Source: Ilyonectria destructans (Eukaryota; Ascomycota; Sordariomycetes; Hypocreales; Nectriaceae). Taken from it: 64,000 bases of DNA. Numbering within the stretch: the first letter of the stretch is position 1; each line of letters starts with the position of its first letter. Positions 1 through 12,357 of this stretch are shown here, piece after piece. Below the pieces are notes generated by a model. It was not told where the DNA came from. It did no database searches and saw only the letters and a list, made by a program, of their open reading frames with translations. A program made the translations under genes and the position numbers. The stretch lies in NCBI GenBank assembly GCA_020740775.1, contig JAHEWK010000001.1:4774001-4838000 (forward strand), given 5' to 3'.

Positions 1-260
1 AGGATAATGTCGTTGACGGCTTTGCCCTTGCCGAAGGCCTTGTCGAGGTCCTCGCGGGGTGCGGTCTGGCCCTTGGAGACGTTGAGGAAGACGTTGGGGA
101 TCTGCAGGACGTTGTCGAGGTCCGTCTCGATACCGGAGCGCCACTCGAGGAGCTTGTTCTTGTAGCAGGCCAGTTCAAAGCGCTTCTTGCCCTTCTTGAG
201 GCGGACGAGCGACACGTTGGTGAGCCGGATCTGGTTGGAGGGTTGGTTGATGCGCGACAT
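1..260 (-). CDS. SDO1: Ribosome maturation protein SDO1/SBDS, N-terminal part (runs off the window)
   Basis: Only the first 86 codons are present; the gene continues beyond base 1. The translation from the ATG at 260 begins [20 protein letters not shown] and continues with a Lys-rich [15 protein letters not shown] segment and an [16 protein letters not shown] segment. This is the N-terminal SBDS (FYSH) domain, which in the family binds near the peptidyl-transferase centre of the pre-60S ribosome and works with the GTPase Efl1 to release Tif6 in the cytoplasm. The frame is open from the ATG to the window edge and no intron is visible here. The start matches the usual family start. The next gene (carboxypeptidase Y) is divergent, 2.3 kb away. 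The C-terminal domains cannot be checked. Confidence 0.93.
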   Translation of the reverse strand, partial: MSRINQPSNQIRLTNVSLVRLKKGKKRFELACYKNKLLEWRSGIETDLDNVLQIPNVFLNVSKGQTAPREDLDKAFGKGKAVNDII

Positions 261-2573
261 GGTGGGCGGGGTGTATTGCGATTAAAGAAGCAAATGAAGG
301 ACAAGAAGAAAGGCAAATAATACAATTCTGCTGGCTGGGATCGTTTGGTCGTCTGGTCGTCTGGGCGTGAAGTGGGATGAAGGAATCAGTCCTGGAATAG
401 TCAGGTAACGTCAGAAGTGTTTAATAAAGCAACTGCACTTTTTCCTTCGACCCCGCCATCAAGCGCAGAAGGCACAGCACTGGGGAATTTCTTGCGCAAT
501 GCCCCACTCGTCCCAGATCAGAAAACTGGAACCCTTGTCATTGAGTCACCAACGATCAAAGGCCTACGGAGTACCTCGGTGTTGACCCCTTGTCGTAAAT
601 TGTGACTCTTAGACGGCTGAAAGACTCAGACAAGTTGGGTATCTGGCATCGTCGCATGGTCAATGCTGCTCTGCTGCCTGCTCGTGTCCATTTGGCAAGT
701 GAAGGGATTTTGAAGTACGAGGGCTGCTAGCAATACGGGTCTGCCCAGAAAGACTTGGACGGGCCTCATAACTAATTGTTTCCTGAAGTTCGTTTGCAGA
801 AAGTTAATGGATAAACTAATTCACTGCTCGAAGCCGAAAGGTAGGTAGCTACATGCTCCGACCATCAGCAATGCATGCCACAAGGAGCTAACAGGGGTTA
901 GATATCCTTTTTTCCTCCGGGTCTAATAAAGAATCTAATTTTTGGGCATCGTGATATCATGGGAGATGAAAACATAGGAGAGGCTAATAATGATATTTAA
1001 ATTGACATTGTGTCGGCTTCATGGGCGGGAGGTCAGTTCACCTTTCCATCAACAAACGTAGTAGTGCATACTCGTTCCATACGCCACCTTCAGCTGACAA
1101 TTTTTTCCCCAACACATCTTGTAGATGTACATACTTATGTGTTGTGCCCACAACTTGTTCAGGATTTTTCGCCCACGTTTTCTAGTAGACTGGTCATTCC
1201 CTCTCTTAGGCCAAATTCCACCGGAAAGCATTGGGACGGAATCGCGACGTACAGCTTGGAGTTTCTTAGGCGTATGTGTTGCGTATCTATCTCACTACCA
1301 CACCCTAAGTTTACATGAGGGCATTGTAAGACGTGACGGGGAAATCTTAAGCCATCGCCGGTTCTTGATGACAGGAAGGCTTTCTCAATGATCTTGCTGG
1401 GGCCTCGGATCCGCTGCTGAGTGATGACAGCATAGACCGGGTGGATCCCTGTAGGTGACCAGCCACTCCGCCCAGATCTGTATATTAGAGGATCCGTGAG
1501 AGTATATTTAAGCTGCTTATATGGCATTTTAGACTTGATTCCAGTGTGGATGGCATTCCTGTGAGACATTAAGCTGGACATATTAGATACGAATCTCCAA
1601 AGGCGCCGTCTAGGGTAGAACAAGGCGGTAAGGCGTGGGCGTGTGCCTGAATGTCAACAACATGGTTATGTGTGCCCAACCAATCAATCAATCCCACGCC
1701 TTCTGGGTTATCCATTCTAGACAGCTGACGCTATGTGAGTTTCAGGGGTCGTGTGAGACAATGCAGCTGCGAACGCGAGACGCTGAAACAAGAGCGGTGA
1801 CGTTCAGCGATGAGCACAGATGAACGACACAACTGAGGCACGATTCGCCTCATGCTGTTATGCCTCATCCGAGCAACTCCCATACGCAGCAAGAATCCAA
1901 TCAGACTAGACGTACTCGCCCAGTTAGAACCAAAACTGGATGTGCTTGTTCGTTATCATGGAATGCAGGTGGCTCTCAGCCACCTACCGATTGAGGCATG
2001 CACCTCCCTTACGTCATGTCATGCCTTGATCATGCCTAATCCCGGCTCATCCGCCTTGCTCCAGCTATCGCGGACGCTCGTGATAACGGAGGTTGGCGAA
2101 CGATAACTCTTGGAAGGCATACGGAGCTACCTTGGAGATTCCCATCGCCGGTGTGCACGGCGAAGAAGAGGCGGTAATGAGGAAGCCCATCCGGCGCAGG
2201 AATGCCGCTCGTACCTTCAGTGGCGCTTATCGTCAACTCATCAAGGTCAGTGCGGACATGCGTCACGTTATCAGCGACGTGGTACCTGCCTGGAGTCGCC
2301 TGCCACTAGCGCTAACGACGGGGCAGCACGGGGGCTGATTGGGTCATGCTCCTTCCTAGACGTCTTTAGCAGGTCCCAGTTGCTGGGCAGCTCCTCCCCC
2401 GGTTTCGAGCCGGGGCACCTTCCCATATTACGTCGGTGCCGCACCCGCCATTCTCACTCCGCCATCCTCCCTCCTCCATCTTCAGTATCTCCCTCATCTG
2501 CATCCATCATCATCACATTCATCGCCGGCACTGCTATAACCATCAGAATCGATTTCCGGCAGAGTTAGCAATC
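261..2573. other. Gene-free divergent spacer between SDO1 and the carboxypeptidase Y gene
   Basis: No supportable gene was found. The first 100 bases are probably the SDO1 leader, and about 2420-2570 is a CT/CA-rich leader typical of fungal 5' UTRs in front of the carboxypeptidase start. An AT-richer patch lies at about 880-1010. Two small hairpins sit next to each other at 2375-2387 (CCCAG-TTG-CTGGG) and 2397-2415 (CCCCGG/CCGGGG). Open frames here, up to 154 codons on the minus strand at 1159-1623, show no recognisable protein. Confidence 0.6.
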
Positions 2574-4269
2574 ATGCGCTTGTCAACCTCCGCCCTCGTG
2601 CTGGGCGCCGCTTCGTCGGCGGTTGGCTTCCAGGACCAGAAGGTCATGGGCGGCACCCCCGACAAGTCCGTCATCGACTTGGACCTGAACAGCCTGCCCG
2701 ACTGGACCAAGCCTCTCGAGGACATCTTCGGCGAGATCACTTCCGAGGCCAAGGCCGCTTGGGACGAGATCTCTATGCTCGTCCCCGAGGCCGTCGAGGC
2801 CTTCAAGAAGCAGGCTATGGGCACCAAGCCCAAGCCCATCTCCCGCCGGCCTGATAGCCACTGGGACCACATCGTCAAGGGTGCTGACGTCCAGTCCGTC
2901 TGGGTCGAGAAGAATGGCGAACCTCACCGTGAGGTCGGTGGCAAGCTGGACAACTACAACCTGCGCGCCAAGAAGGTCGATCCCTCCAGCCTTGGCGTCG
3001 ACAAGGTCAAGCAGTACAGTGGTTACCTCGATGACGAGGATGAGGACAAGCATCTCTTCTATTGTGAGTTCACCGAATTGACTTGTATTTGGACCGTGCT
3101 AACGATCTCAAGGGTTCTTTGAGTCTCGCAACGATCCCGCCAACGACCCCGTTGTCCTGTGGCTCAACGGCGGTCCTGGCTGCTCCTCCTTGACCGGCCT
3201 GTTCCTTGAGTTGGGTCCCTCTTCTATCGGCAAGAAGCTCGAGATTATCAACAACCCTTCATCATGGAACAACAATGCCTCAGTCATCTTCCTCGACCAG
3301 CCCGTCAACGTCGGCTACTCCTACAGCGGTGGCTCTGTGAGCAACACCGTTGCCGCTGGCAAGGACATCTATGCCCTTCTCACTCTCTTCTTCCACCAGT
3401 TCCCCGAGTATGCTAAGCAGGACTTCCACATTGCCGGAGAGTCGTACGCTGGCCACTACATCCCCGTTTTCGCCTCCGAGATTCTGTCTCACGAGGACCG
3501 AAACATCAACCTCCAGAGTGTCTTGATTGGCAACGGTCTCACCGATGGCTACACCCAGTATGCCTACTACCGCCCCATGGCTTGCGGCGAGGGCGGCTAC
3601 CCCTCTGTCCTTGACGAGAGCGAGTGCCAGTCCATGGACAACGCTCTGCCCCGCTGCCAGAGCATGATCAAGAGCTGCTACGAGACTGGAAGCTCCTGGT
3701 CTTGTGTGCCTGCCAGCATCTACTGCAACAACGCGATGATGGGTCCCTACCAGCGCACTGGCCAGAACGTCTACGACATCCGAGGCAAGTGCGAGGACAG
3801 CAACAACTTGTGCTACTCTGGCCTTGGCTACATCTCAGACTACCTCAACCAGGACCACGTTAAGGAGGCCCTTGGCGCTGAGGTCAGCAGCTACGACAGC
3901 TGCAACATGGACATCAACCGCAACTTCCTCTTTGCTGGTGACTGGATGAAGCCCTACCACCAGGTTGTCCCCGGCATTCTGGAGAAGATTCCCGTCCTGA
4001 TCTACGCCGGCGATGCTGACTTCATCTGCAACTGGCTCGGCAACCAGGCCTGGACCAACGCTCTCGAGTGGCCCGGTCAAGATGGCTTCGTGAAGGCCGA
4101 TATCAAGTCCCTCAAGGTTGACGGCAGCTCAGAGGAGTACGGCAAGGTCAAGTCTAGCGGCAACTTCACCTTCATGCAGATCTACGGCGCCGGCCACATG
4201 GTGCCCATGGACCAGCCTGAGTCGTCGATTGACTTCTTCAACCGCTGGCTGGGTGGTGAGTGGTTCTAA
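2574..4269 (+). CDS. cpyA: Vacuolar carboxypeptidase Y (serine carboxypeptidase, S10 family)
   Basis: Two exons, 2574-3063 and 3113-4269, give 548 residues, the usual length for fungal carboxypeptidase Y. The 49-nt intron (3064-3112) has GTGAGT, a GCTAAC branch point and AAG, and restores the conserved [10 protein letters not shown] segment. A short hydrophobic signal peptide ([18 protein letters not shown]) is followed by a propeptide and then the S10 hallmarks: [14 protein letters not shown], the nucleophile motif GESYAGH (Ser about 274), GDADFICNW (Asp about 466) and [11 protein letters not shown] (His about 525). Several cysteines fit the family's disulfides. By family knowledge it is a broad C-terminal exopeptidase that is made as a zymogen, passes through the secretory route and matures in the vacuole. 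Sorting to the vacuole is inferred from the family, since the yeast QRPL signal is not obvious. Confidence 0.96.
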
Positions 4270-7200
4270 ATGGAGCTACAGCCTGTATGAGAGGCATGGG
4301 ACTTGCTGCCTATGCGAGGAGCTTATGAATATTGCCCATGTACAAGTACACGAATGTTGGATGTCGGATTGTGAGTTTGATAGCAGAGTCATAGAGCCGA
4401 CAAGCCGCGAACCTGTTAGCCGACTGGCAGATATGGATAAACACGAATGTATAAATGACCAAGAACTAAGTGTGCGCATGTGTTGACTGGAGTCTTGATC
4501 TATGAATTTGACATGAGAGGACGCACGTGACGACGTAGACTTGAGCTTACCTTCAAATGTAGGGATGGCTCAATCCGAGGAACACACATGGCTGATTGCA
4601 TGAACAGGGTCTATGGACTCGCAAATATGATTCTATCTCCTTCAGAAACTGGAAGACGTGCAGGGAGAGGCCATTGGCTTCGAGGTAGAGTAGGCCGGGC
4701 TGGATGCTGGGTGGTGTAAGTCCGACGGAGAATTGGACGGAGAGTTGAACGGCGATAGGTCTCCACTCTCGGCCGAACGGCGGAAGCGAGGATTCGATGG
4801 AGAGAGGGGATGAGGACCCTGGTTTGTCAAGATGACTGCGAGATCGACCGCAGCATGTATGCTGTACGTACTTGGTACTACGTAGGTCCTGCTGATGGAT
4901 GCCCCTGTTGATACCCTTTTGAGCCTCTGGACGGAGCCTAGGTTACCAGATGGCTTACATGTGCCTGCGTATAGACGCGATAATGGTTTCGGAAGAGTTC
5001 GGCGGCCATGGGTTGAGCGTTGCATCTTCTCGGTGGTGCGGTGGGCAACTCATTTGCGCCAACCAGCGCTGAAGAGGGTTGCCTGTTTGGGAAGGAAGGG
5101 CCCGAATGGTGGGCGGGTGGGTGACACTCGGCTCTCAGGTCCATCCCGGTCGCGTGCGTGGTACGTACCTATATTCGATGGGTCCAGGGTTCCCACTGGG
5201 TGCCAAATATTGACCGGGCAGGTACTATTTTGGGCGGTCAAGCCGGACGGGCGGGCGGGCACCTCTGAGAAGAGAACGCAAAGCGGTTTTGTTGAGGACC
5301 TCACCCGTCCGGGTCGGTGAGGTCGTCATCCGCGGCTCGGCGGACGGCGTGCATAAAAAAACAAAAACTCAAAGCTGGAAGGCATTGTTCAGGAGGGAGA
5401 CAGACGGGGTCGGTAATAACGACCAGCCGACAGGCCGCCATATTTGGGATGGAAGCTTGCAGATGGAATGACAAGATGGGAAGAGGGAGAGAGAATGCGG
5501 CATGTGATGGAGTCTAGGATAGGGATAATACTGTACATGGAATACTTCAGTACGTCAATACGTCAATTGTAGAGCACCTGGCGCTCAATTAGATCACAAC
5601 AGGAGCAGAGGCAGGGGTTGCTTGGACGGTTGGAGTTGGAGCTACAACGTCGGCACACTAAATCAACGACGCCAGCAGCAAGGCCAGAAAGTAGTAAGTA
5701 GAGTCACGAAACTGGCGATTATCGATCTGAAGGCGTGATCAGATCCCGCTCGAGCCGCACAGGTTGGACATGGGCGCAATGGAAGGATCGCCGCGAGGTT
5801 TCCATCATGACTGCGGGCGGCGTGGGAGATGTCGTCTTCGTCTCGTTCTGGCTGGAAGTTTGGCGTCCCAATAATGGGGCCCTGGGGGAGAGACGAGTAC
5901 AGGCTCCACAGCCACGGGAGGCGAAAATCGGGTGCTGCATTAGTGCTTCCCCAACAAAAATCGGCTGCGCGATTGCTGGGACTGTTTGGCTGGTTTCGGT
6001 CTCTGGATGTGCTCTTCTCGGGGCATTGTCCGCTGCCAACTGCCAGATACCGGCTGGTACCCGTGGGAGCTGCCATTGCGTTCCCCCTCGCGTGCCTGAA
6101 AGTGCAACATTGTACAAAGTATTGTACCTTGCCATGCTACCCACAGCTACAGACGTCGAGATGGTGCTGGCGGGCGGTTTGGCTTAGAAGCACTAACAGA
6201 CGAGACGTAACTCCCGCCTTCTCGAAGGCCGCGGCTATGTATGTCAACACAGACGGAGACACCCTGTTCGAAGTAGGCTTCTCGAAGAGGGAGGCCCGAG
6301 AGGAGAGGGGAACGGACACGGACGAAGCTCAACACCGGGATCCCGATGCGTCCCGTCTAGCCCTGCGCCGCCATCATAGGTTCTCTGGGGCTCGGGCTCG
6401 CAGGGCACGTAGCCACGCGCATGATGGCATCTCTTGACGTCTCCGATCTCGGGCTTCTCAATCGAAGATGGGTAGATGCTATAGACAGTGGTATATCTGG
6501 TTCTCAACATTGTGTCGCATCGCATCGCTTTCCAACTACGGCGGTGGTCATCAGCCGTCTCGTTGAAGTGCCATGATGGATCTTGAATATCTGGCGCAGA
6601 AGCACCACCGCAGTAAAGCCCCAGCAAAATGTCCAGCCTCTTGCAGGGCCCAGCTTGCGAGCCGCGGCTCAGGGTCCCCTAGACCCACCCCACACGCGCC
6701 GTAGAGGAGGTACCCTACCACGTATGTGGTACTTTTCGCCTCCCCAGACCGCGTGCCACTCGCTCGTGTCTTAATTTTTCCTCGTTCGGTGATGCGATAG
6801 GGGAGGGAGGGGAATTTCAACGGCTTGACACGAATTTGGGCGTCATTTCGGAGAGTCCTATCCAAAGCCAGGATTTTGGTTGGCTAAGTATGTCACGTAA
6901 GGTATCTGTGCCCCGTGTTGGGAGAGACAAGAGAGACATTAGAGGTTCAAGCTGTAATTGGCACATGGTGGCCTAAATGCCCTGGGGCGTAGAGCTACTG
7001 TAGTCAGTCGCGGGAGCCAGATGCGATGAGACACTGGACACGACCTCAGAGGACACACACACACGCACAAGACGTCACCCACTACTAACTAGCACAAATC
7101 GCCAACATGTTTATTCTTCTAGAATCCACGGAAGCTAGGCAGCAGAGGCATAATTTTGCAACTCTCCTTCCCCCTCTAAGATACCAACAAAGCTCCCCAA

Positions 7201-7952
7201 ATATTGGTAGCTTTGGTAGCTGAATTTGGCTGGGAAGGCCCGACCGATCTGCGCACCAGTTCTTTAAAGCTCTAGCGGGTGCCAATCTCGTCCCATGTAC
7301 GGTACGTGCCTGCCTTGGCCCTTTCCTGCCTTGGGCCCCGCCCCGCCCCGGCCCCCAGTCCCCAGTTCCCCCCACCCTTAGCAAGTAAGGTACCTAGGTC
7401 CGTCCAGGTGCGAAGGTGCGAAGGTGCAAAGGTGCGAAAAAAGTGCCCAGCCAAGCACCCCGAGGTCGATTCTTAAACAAGACGTCCTCTCGCTCGCTTT
7501 CTTCTCCTCTCCCTCCCGCGTCTTTGTCCCTTCTCCAGAATCCTCTGTCGTCATATCGATTTCTCAATTGCTCTTCTATACCCTCATACCTCCTCTTAGC
7601 TTGCCTTGCTTTGGCCATCCCGTTCTTCCACCACCCCTCCTCCTCTCCCCCCCATCTCCTTCTTGGTTCTTGACGAACATATCCCATACGGTCAAAAGAA
7701 AATCCAACAAGGACTCAATCGTCCCCAACGGTCCCGGGAACCGATCTATTCGTTCTCAGCCTCCACATAGAACTTCTCCGGAGAGGTCATACACGTTCGC
7801 GAATCACCACGGAAAGCAATTCCTCCGTCCATCGACCGTCTTCGCCTCCCTCAACGGCTAGACCAAGTCAATTGATACACGACAAGGCTGCTGGAGTCTT
7901 TGCTTCTTGAACTTCCTTCACCACCTCCCTCACAACCTGCAGAACCGTCGTC
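4270..7952. other. Gene-free spacer between carboxypeptidase Y and the elongase
   Basis: No gene is supported over 3.7 kb. The last 450 bases (about 7480-7950) are strongly pyrimidine-rich on the plus strand, as expected for the transcribed leader of the elongase gene. A TACCTAGGT palindrome and an octamer repeat lie just upstream of it. Several open frames of 100-200 codons at about 5.7-6.6 kb overlap one another on both strands and have no recognisable domains, so they look like chance frames in GC-rich DNA. Confidence 0.55.
7406..7438 (+). repeat. Octamer tandem repeat, about 4 copies of AGGTGCGA
   Basis: Direct reading shows AGGTGCGA repeated four times, with one A-for-G change in the third copy. 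It lies upstream of the CT-rich leader of the elongase gene, next to a GGTACCTAGGTCC palindrome. It could be a simple microsatellite or a cluster of protein-binding sites in the promoter; the sequence alone does not decide. Confidence 0.8.
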
Positions 7953-9450
7953 ATGGCCAACCCTGCTCAACTGTTCCGCACCTTGCCGGACGCCAGCCTC
8001 TTTGGCTTCCCTCCTGCCAATGCCCCGGTGCCGATCTCTCCCATGGCTGTCCCGGCCTCGATCATGCGCCCCTTCAATATCCCCGACCACATCTTTGTTG
8101 CTGCGCTCGACTACACGGTTCCCTTGACTATTGCCACTCTCTATGCTGTCACCATCAAGAGTCTCAACGTCTACAACAAGTCCCGCAATAAGAAGCCTTG
8201 GGCTATCAGCAAGACCCGCCCTTTCTTCGCCTTTGTGGTCCTCCACAACATCTTCCTGGCCGTCTACTCCGCCTGGACCTTCTGGGGTATGGTTGGTACC
8301 ATGAGGAGGAGTATTCTAAGCCCGATGGGACCCGATGGCTTCGTTGGAACGGTTGATAGCTTCTGCCGTCTGCATGGTAGCTCAGGCCCTGGCAACTCTA
8401 TCTACTACGACGAAGCCTCGAGCTCTTTCCTCTCCGCCGTGGGGGGCGCCCCAATTGTGGATGGCCTTCCCAGCCGCACTGAGATGGGCCGCATGTGGAA
8501 CGAGGGTCTGGCTTACTACGGCTGGATCTTCTACCTCAGCAAGTTCTACGAGGTTCTTGATACCTTCATCATCCTCGCCAAGGGCAAACTCAGCTCTACC
8601 CTCCAGACTTACCACCACGCCGGCGCTATGCTCTCCATGTGGGCTGGCATGCGCTACATGTCCGCTCCCATCTGGATGTTCGTCCTTGTCAACTCCTTCA
8701 TTCATGCCTTGATGGTGAGTTTTGCGCTCAGACGCCTTTGAAAATGAGATACCCGACGCTAACCTTTCATCGTTTTAGTACTTCTACTACACTTTGACCG
8801 CATTCTCGATCAGGGTTCCTACGCCCATCAAGCGTACCCTCACCTCGATGCAAATTACCCAGTTCCTTGTTGGCGCCTCGAACGCCATGGTTCACTCCTT
8901 CGTGGCTTACACGACCCCTGTTACCCTCACTCGCACCAACCCTGTCGCTGGAGGCGAGCCCGCTCCCCCCTTGGACTCCATTATCCCTACCGTTGCTGCC
9001 AATGCCATCGAGTCTCTGAAGATGTACCTCTTTGGTGCTGCCGAGACCGCGACTCCTGGTGCCGAGCCCGTCGCCGAGCCTTCCCACGTGGAGACGATGG
9101 CTTCTACCGAGACCCGATACCTTACCCAGCCATGCATCGCTACTACTGGCGAGACCTTTGCTATCTGGCTCAACGTGTTGTACCTGGCACCTCTGACTTA
9201 CCTCTTCGTGAGCTTCTTCATCGCCAGCTATGTCAAGCGCAGCAACGCCGCTACCAAGATCAGTGGCAAGAAGGCCCCGCCTAGCGTCAACGACAACGTT
9301 GCACTTGCTGAGAAGGCTGGCTGGGACGCTGCCAAGGGAATCGAGAAGGAGGTATATGGCGGAGAGAGCATGATCAACGGCTCGTCTGACGAGGCCTCCG
9401 CCGCGTCTACGCCGAAGAAGACTAATGGCAAGGCCCGACGCAAGGCTTAG
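7953..9450 (+). CDS. Fatty-acid elongase, ELO (GNS1/SUR4) family, QxxHH type
   Basis: Exons 7953-8714 and 8779-9450 encode 477 residues. The 64-nt intron (8715-8778) has GTGAGT, a GCTAAC branch point and TTTTAG in phase 0. ELO landmarks are in the expected order: KFYEVLDT (K197xxE200xxD203) and then QTYHHAGAM (Q218xxH221H222), within a chain of hydrophobic segments. ELO proteins are ER-membrane 3-ketoacyl-CoA synthases that add two carbons from malonyl-CoA to acyl-CoA. The histidine box begins with Gln instead of His, a variant known from elongases of unsaturated C16-C20 substrates; the substrate here is inference only. About 120 residues lie between the first membrane segments and the catalytic box, and a hydrophilic insertion of about 50 residues follows the core. 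The C-terminal tail is Lys-rich and disordered, ending KTNGKARRKA, and may serve ER retention. The start is the first ATG after a long CT-rich leader. Confidence 0.93.
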
Positions 9451-10731
9451 AGAGTTGATGAGGATATGAACTTTGTGGAGGGGAAAAAACGGCTGGTGGG
9501 GAATTGGAAGTTACTCATGCACGTAGGCGTATTATTTAGGGTATTTCTGGCTGTCTAAAGGGAATACATGTCCTTGGCTGCATTGGGAGGTCTGAAGCTA
9601 CATGTCATAGGGTACGATTCATCTGAACTGCATAGACTCAAAAGAAGGAATGGAATAAGAAACAAGCGATAGAGCGTCTCTATTGAACATGGCCTTTTGC
9701 TTTATTTCACCTATCAAAGTAAGGTGAAGCTGTTATTTGTTGTTACAGCGCTGCGTTTACTACAGACACCCCAATACTAATTTGCCGTGATGGATGGATG
9801 GATTTTGCGCATAGCAGTCCCCGTACTCTACGCGGGTCACGTTGCTTTCCTTGTCGAAGCACGCAGTTTATACATGTTTATCACTAATATCACGGAGTTG
9901 CTACAGAGGCATTCTCCTCACAAGATCATTCACGACTTACCTTCAAATCTCCCGACTTAAACATGACAATATTCAACATCTCTAAATCGAGCGAAGGCTC
10001 GGAGTTCCTCAGTTGTCGAGAAATCACGATAGCTAAACGAGATCACCATGATGTAGGTTGTAAATGTGTTCAAGTCTTTAAAACCATGTAATTATCTATA
10101 TATCCTTGCTGTGGTCTATGGACCCGGCCATGGCCAGCTGCAAAACAAGACTTAAATCTTGATATATTCGTGCCTGATATGGCTCATAAAACCCACCCTC
10201 TATGTGTGTGTGTGCGTAACGCCTTTCGCCGAAAAAAATCATTAGTGACGAACCCGGTGAATATTCCCGCCTCCCGCCTGGGAGGAGGTCCGGGCGCTAA
10301 GATGACAACTCGTGTGTCGCGTGAACCCTCAATAAACGGACAAAAAAAGACCGCAAAAAAAGGCAGGCTGGGTGATCCTGCTAATCCATGACGCCTCGCT
10401 TTGGAAGATCAACAACTAAACAGGGTTCTAGGAGCGGCTGACGGGCTGCATCCGGGTGGTGATGGTGTGTATGTGGGGCTGGTGAGGAGTGCCCGAAGGA
10501 GGAAGGAGGATGGGGTGATTGGGGGGTGATTGGAGGGCTCAGGCTGAGACCTGAGTCCATCGTCGTGCGATTTCTATCAATCTATTGTCGTTCGGTCATG
10601 GCTTCATGAAGCGGCTCAAATCGAATCGCTTCGGGTATCTCTCGCTGGCTCTCGAGGCAGCAGCGGTGGGGTTGTAGGTGTGTTGTGAGTCAGTAAATGA
10701 CGATGGGAGAATCAGATATAGCCGAGTGCGT
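9451..10731. other. Convergent 3' spacer between the elongase and the FYVE-protein gene
   Basis: Both flanking genes end here, so the stretch probably holds two 3' untranslated regions. It is AT-richer than its surroundings at about 9.6-10.2 kb and contains a short TG repeat near 10204 and several poly-A runs. No open frame looks like a gene. Confidence 0.55.
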
Positions 10732-11758
10732 TCAGAATGTGCTCCAATTCCAGTCTCGAGGGACGCTAGCCGCAATCTCGGGACCCCGGGGGAGCATTGC
10801 GCCGTCGCCTGGCCCGGCAGAGATGGGTGTGGAAGGAGTGTCCTGATGGATATCGGACGACGCAGCACTCGAAGCTTGGCTGTTGTTGCGGCTGTACCAG
10901 ACCTTGAATTCCTCGAAGCAGTGACCACAAGTGCGCGCGGGAGCAGCCCGGGGGTTGAACTTGGCGTTCTGGTCAAGGGGCACCAGGAAACTCGAGTGCC
11001 AGTCGCAGAAGATGTTGCCGCATTTGCGACAGTGGTGGCGGCGGGTGAAGTAGCTGAAAGAGCGCTTGCAAGTCGCATCATCACAAACTGAGGACTCCAT
11101 GTCGGCCTGGAGGAGCAGGTGTTAGTCATGTGTACAAAACCCGGGGTATAGTGCGCGACTTGAAACAGCAGGCAGTGGTACATGGCGGGATGAGGACGTT
11201 TAAGACATGGGCGCGAGGGGAATGCGACATCCGCGCAAGGGCAAAGCGGGCGGCGAACGGAATCAATAAACTCACCTTCCAGTGCTTGCGGGTGGGCAGG
11301 GCCGTCACCTCGGGGAACAAGTCCAAGTCGAAGTCACCGTCGATGCTGCTCCGACTGCTTCCGCCAGTCGAGGTGCGGGCGAGACGGTGGCCGAAGACGG
11401 ACATGCCGGGCAGATTCATGATGCTGCTGTTGGTGCGTCGCAGGGTGAGGTCGGAGTCGGAGCTGGAGGCTGAGGCGGCATCGTCGGCCTTTGGCTTCAT
11501 TGTCTTGGAGGGAAACAGGTTGGGACGTAGCGCAGCAGGCATGTACACAGGGCGGACATGGCGAGCGTGGTAGGCCTTGGGCGAGGTAGGATTTGAGACT
11601 GAGTCGGGGCTTGTAGATTGCGAGGTGCTTAGAGGCGAGATCTGAGGTCCAACGGGGATCTGGAAGGACTGGGTACGCTGGTGAAGGCGCTGCTGGGGGA
11701 AGAAATGGCGGGACTGCTGGTCGCCCGGCAGCGTGGGCATGATGAGGTCGGCGGCCAT
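10732..11758 (-). CDS. FYVE zinc-finger protein (phosphatidylinositol-3-phosphate binding)
   Basis: Exon 1 is 11758-11276 and exon 2 is 11106-10732 on the minus strand, 285 residues in all. The 169-nt intron (11107-11275) starts GTGAGT and ends CTCCAG. The join gives RKHWK|ADMESSVCDD, so it splits the WxxD motif that opens the FYVE domain. The domain then shows RRHHCRKCGNIFC and RTCGHCFEEF, with the cysteine pairs for two zinc ions. The N-terminal 150 residues are Ser/Pro-rich and disordered, and the protein ends PRDWNWSTF. FYVE fingers bind PI3P on endosomes and vacuoles; a Pib-like role is possible but not established. I chose the ATG at 11758 because it sits in a near-perfect context (GCCACCATGG). 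The frame stays open upstream to about 11955 but contains no earlier ATG. Confidence 0.88.
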
Positions 11759-12326
11759 GGTGGCGGATGTGGGCGTGATGCTGGCGGCGGAAGACGAGGC
11801 TGAGGCCGTGGCAGATGATGGATTTCGAGTGGAAGATGTGGTGATGGTAGAAGTTGGTCGTGTGGTCGTCAAGAGGCTTGCAGGTGAGAAGTAGGAGGAG
11901 GAGGAAGAAGGCGGAGGGGAATGACGGACGAGGAAGATGTGATAGATAACCGATTAGACTGGAGGAGGGTGTGAACAGCGGCTTTGAGGGCGAAGGAGGG
12001 TCAAGCCAGAGTTTAAACCAGATGGGCGCGGCCGAGCGTTGCGTGAGACGGGGGGAGCCCTGTAAGTTGTTGCTTTGGGTGCCCCGTAGTCCGTAATGTG
12101 GGTGGATGGGTGGATGTAGGAATGGAGGGATGGAGAGGCGGTGGAGAAGAGCGGAAGTCGCTTTCGGTGGCTTGGGGCTTGCCAGGATCGGGCGTTGGCG
12201 CTCGTGCTCGGCAATGTCTCAGCAAAGTATCCGCAAGTGTGTGTGGGTGAGTGAGAGCAGTGAGTGAGAGCAGCGAGCGAGGGGTGTGTGCGTGTGGTTT
12301 TTTGGGCGTGTTTTGGGACGTGGGCG

Positions 12327-12357
12327 TTGGCTTTGGCTTTGGCTTTGGCTCTGGCTT
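12327..12357 (+). repeat. Hexamer microsatellite (TTTGGC)n
   Basis: About five tandem copies of TTTGGC, the last with one substitution, lie within the upstream region of the FYVE gene. On the minus strand, which is the sense strand of that gene, they read GCCAAA. No coding role is supported. Confidence 0.8.

Noticed and set aside
1159..1623. 154-codon minus-strand open frame
   Set aside because: No recognisable domain, overlapping frames on the other strand, and composition unlike the genes around it.
2375..2415. Two adjacent hairpins with a TTTCGAG loop resembling a tRNA T-arm
   Set aside because: The loop is offset from the TTCRA pattern, and no acceptor or anticodon stem can be built around it.
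5829..6437. 202-codon plus-strand open frame and overlapping minus-strand frames
   Set aside because: Arg/Ser/Cys-rich translation with no motif; overlapping frames on both strands indicate chance.
11759..11955. Open upstream extension of the FYVE protein frame
   Set aside because: No ATG in that stretch, while the ATG at 11758 has an almost ideal context.
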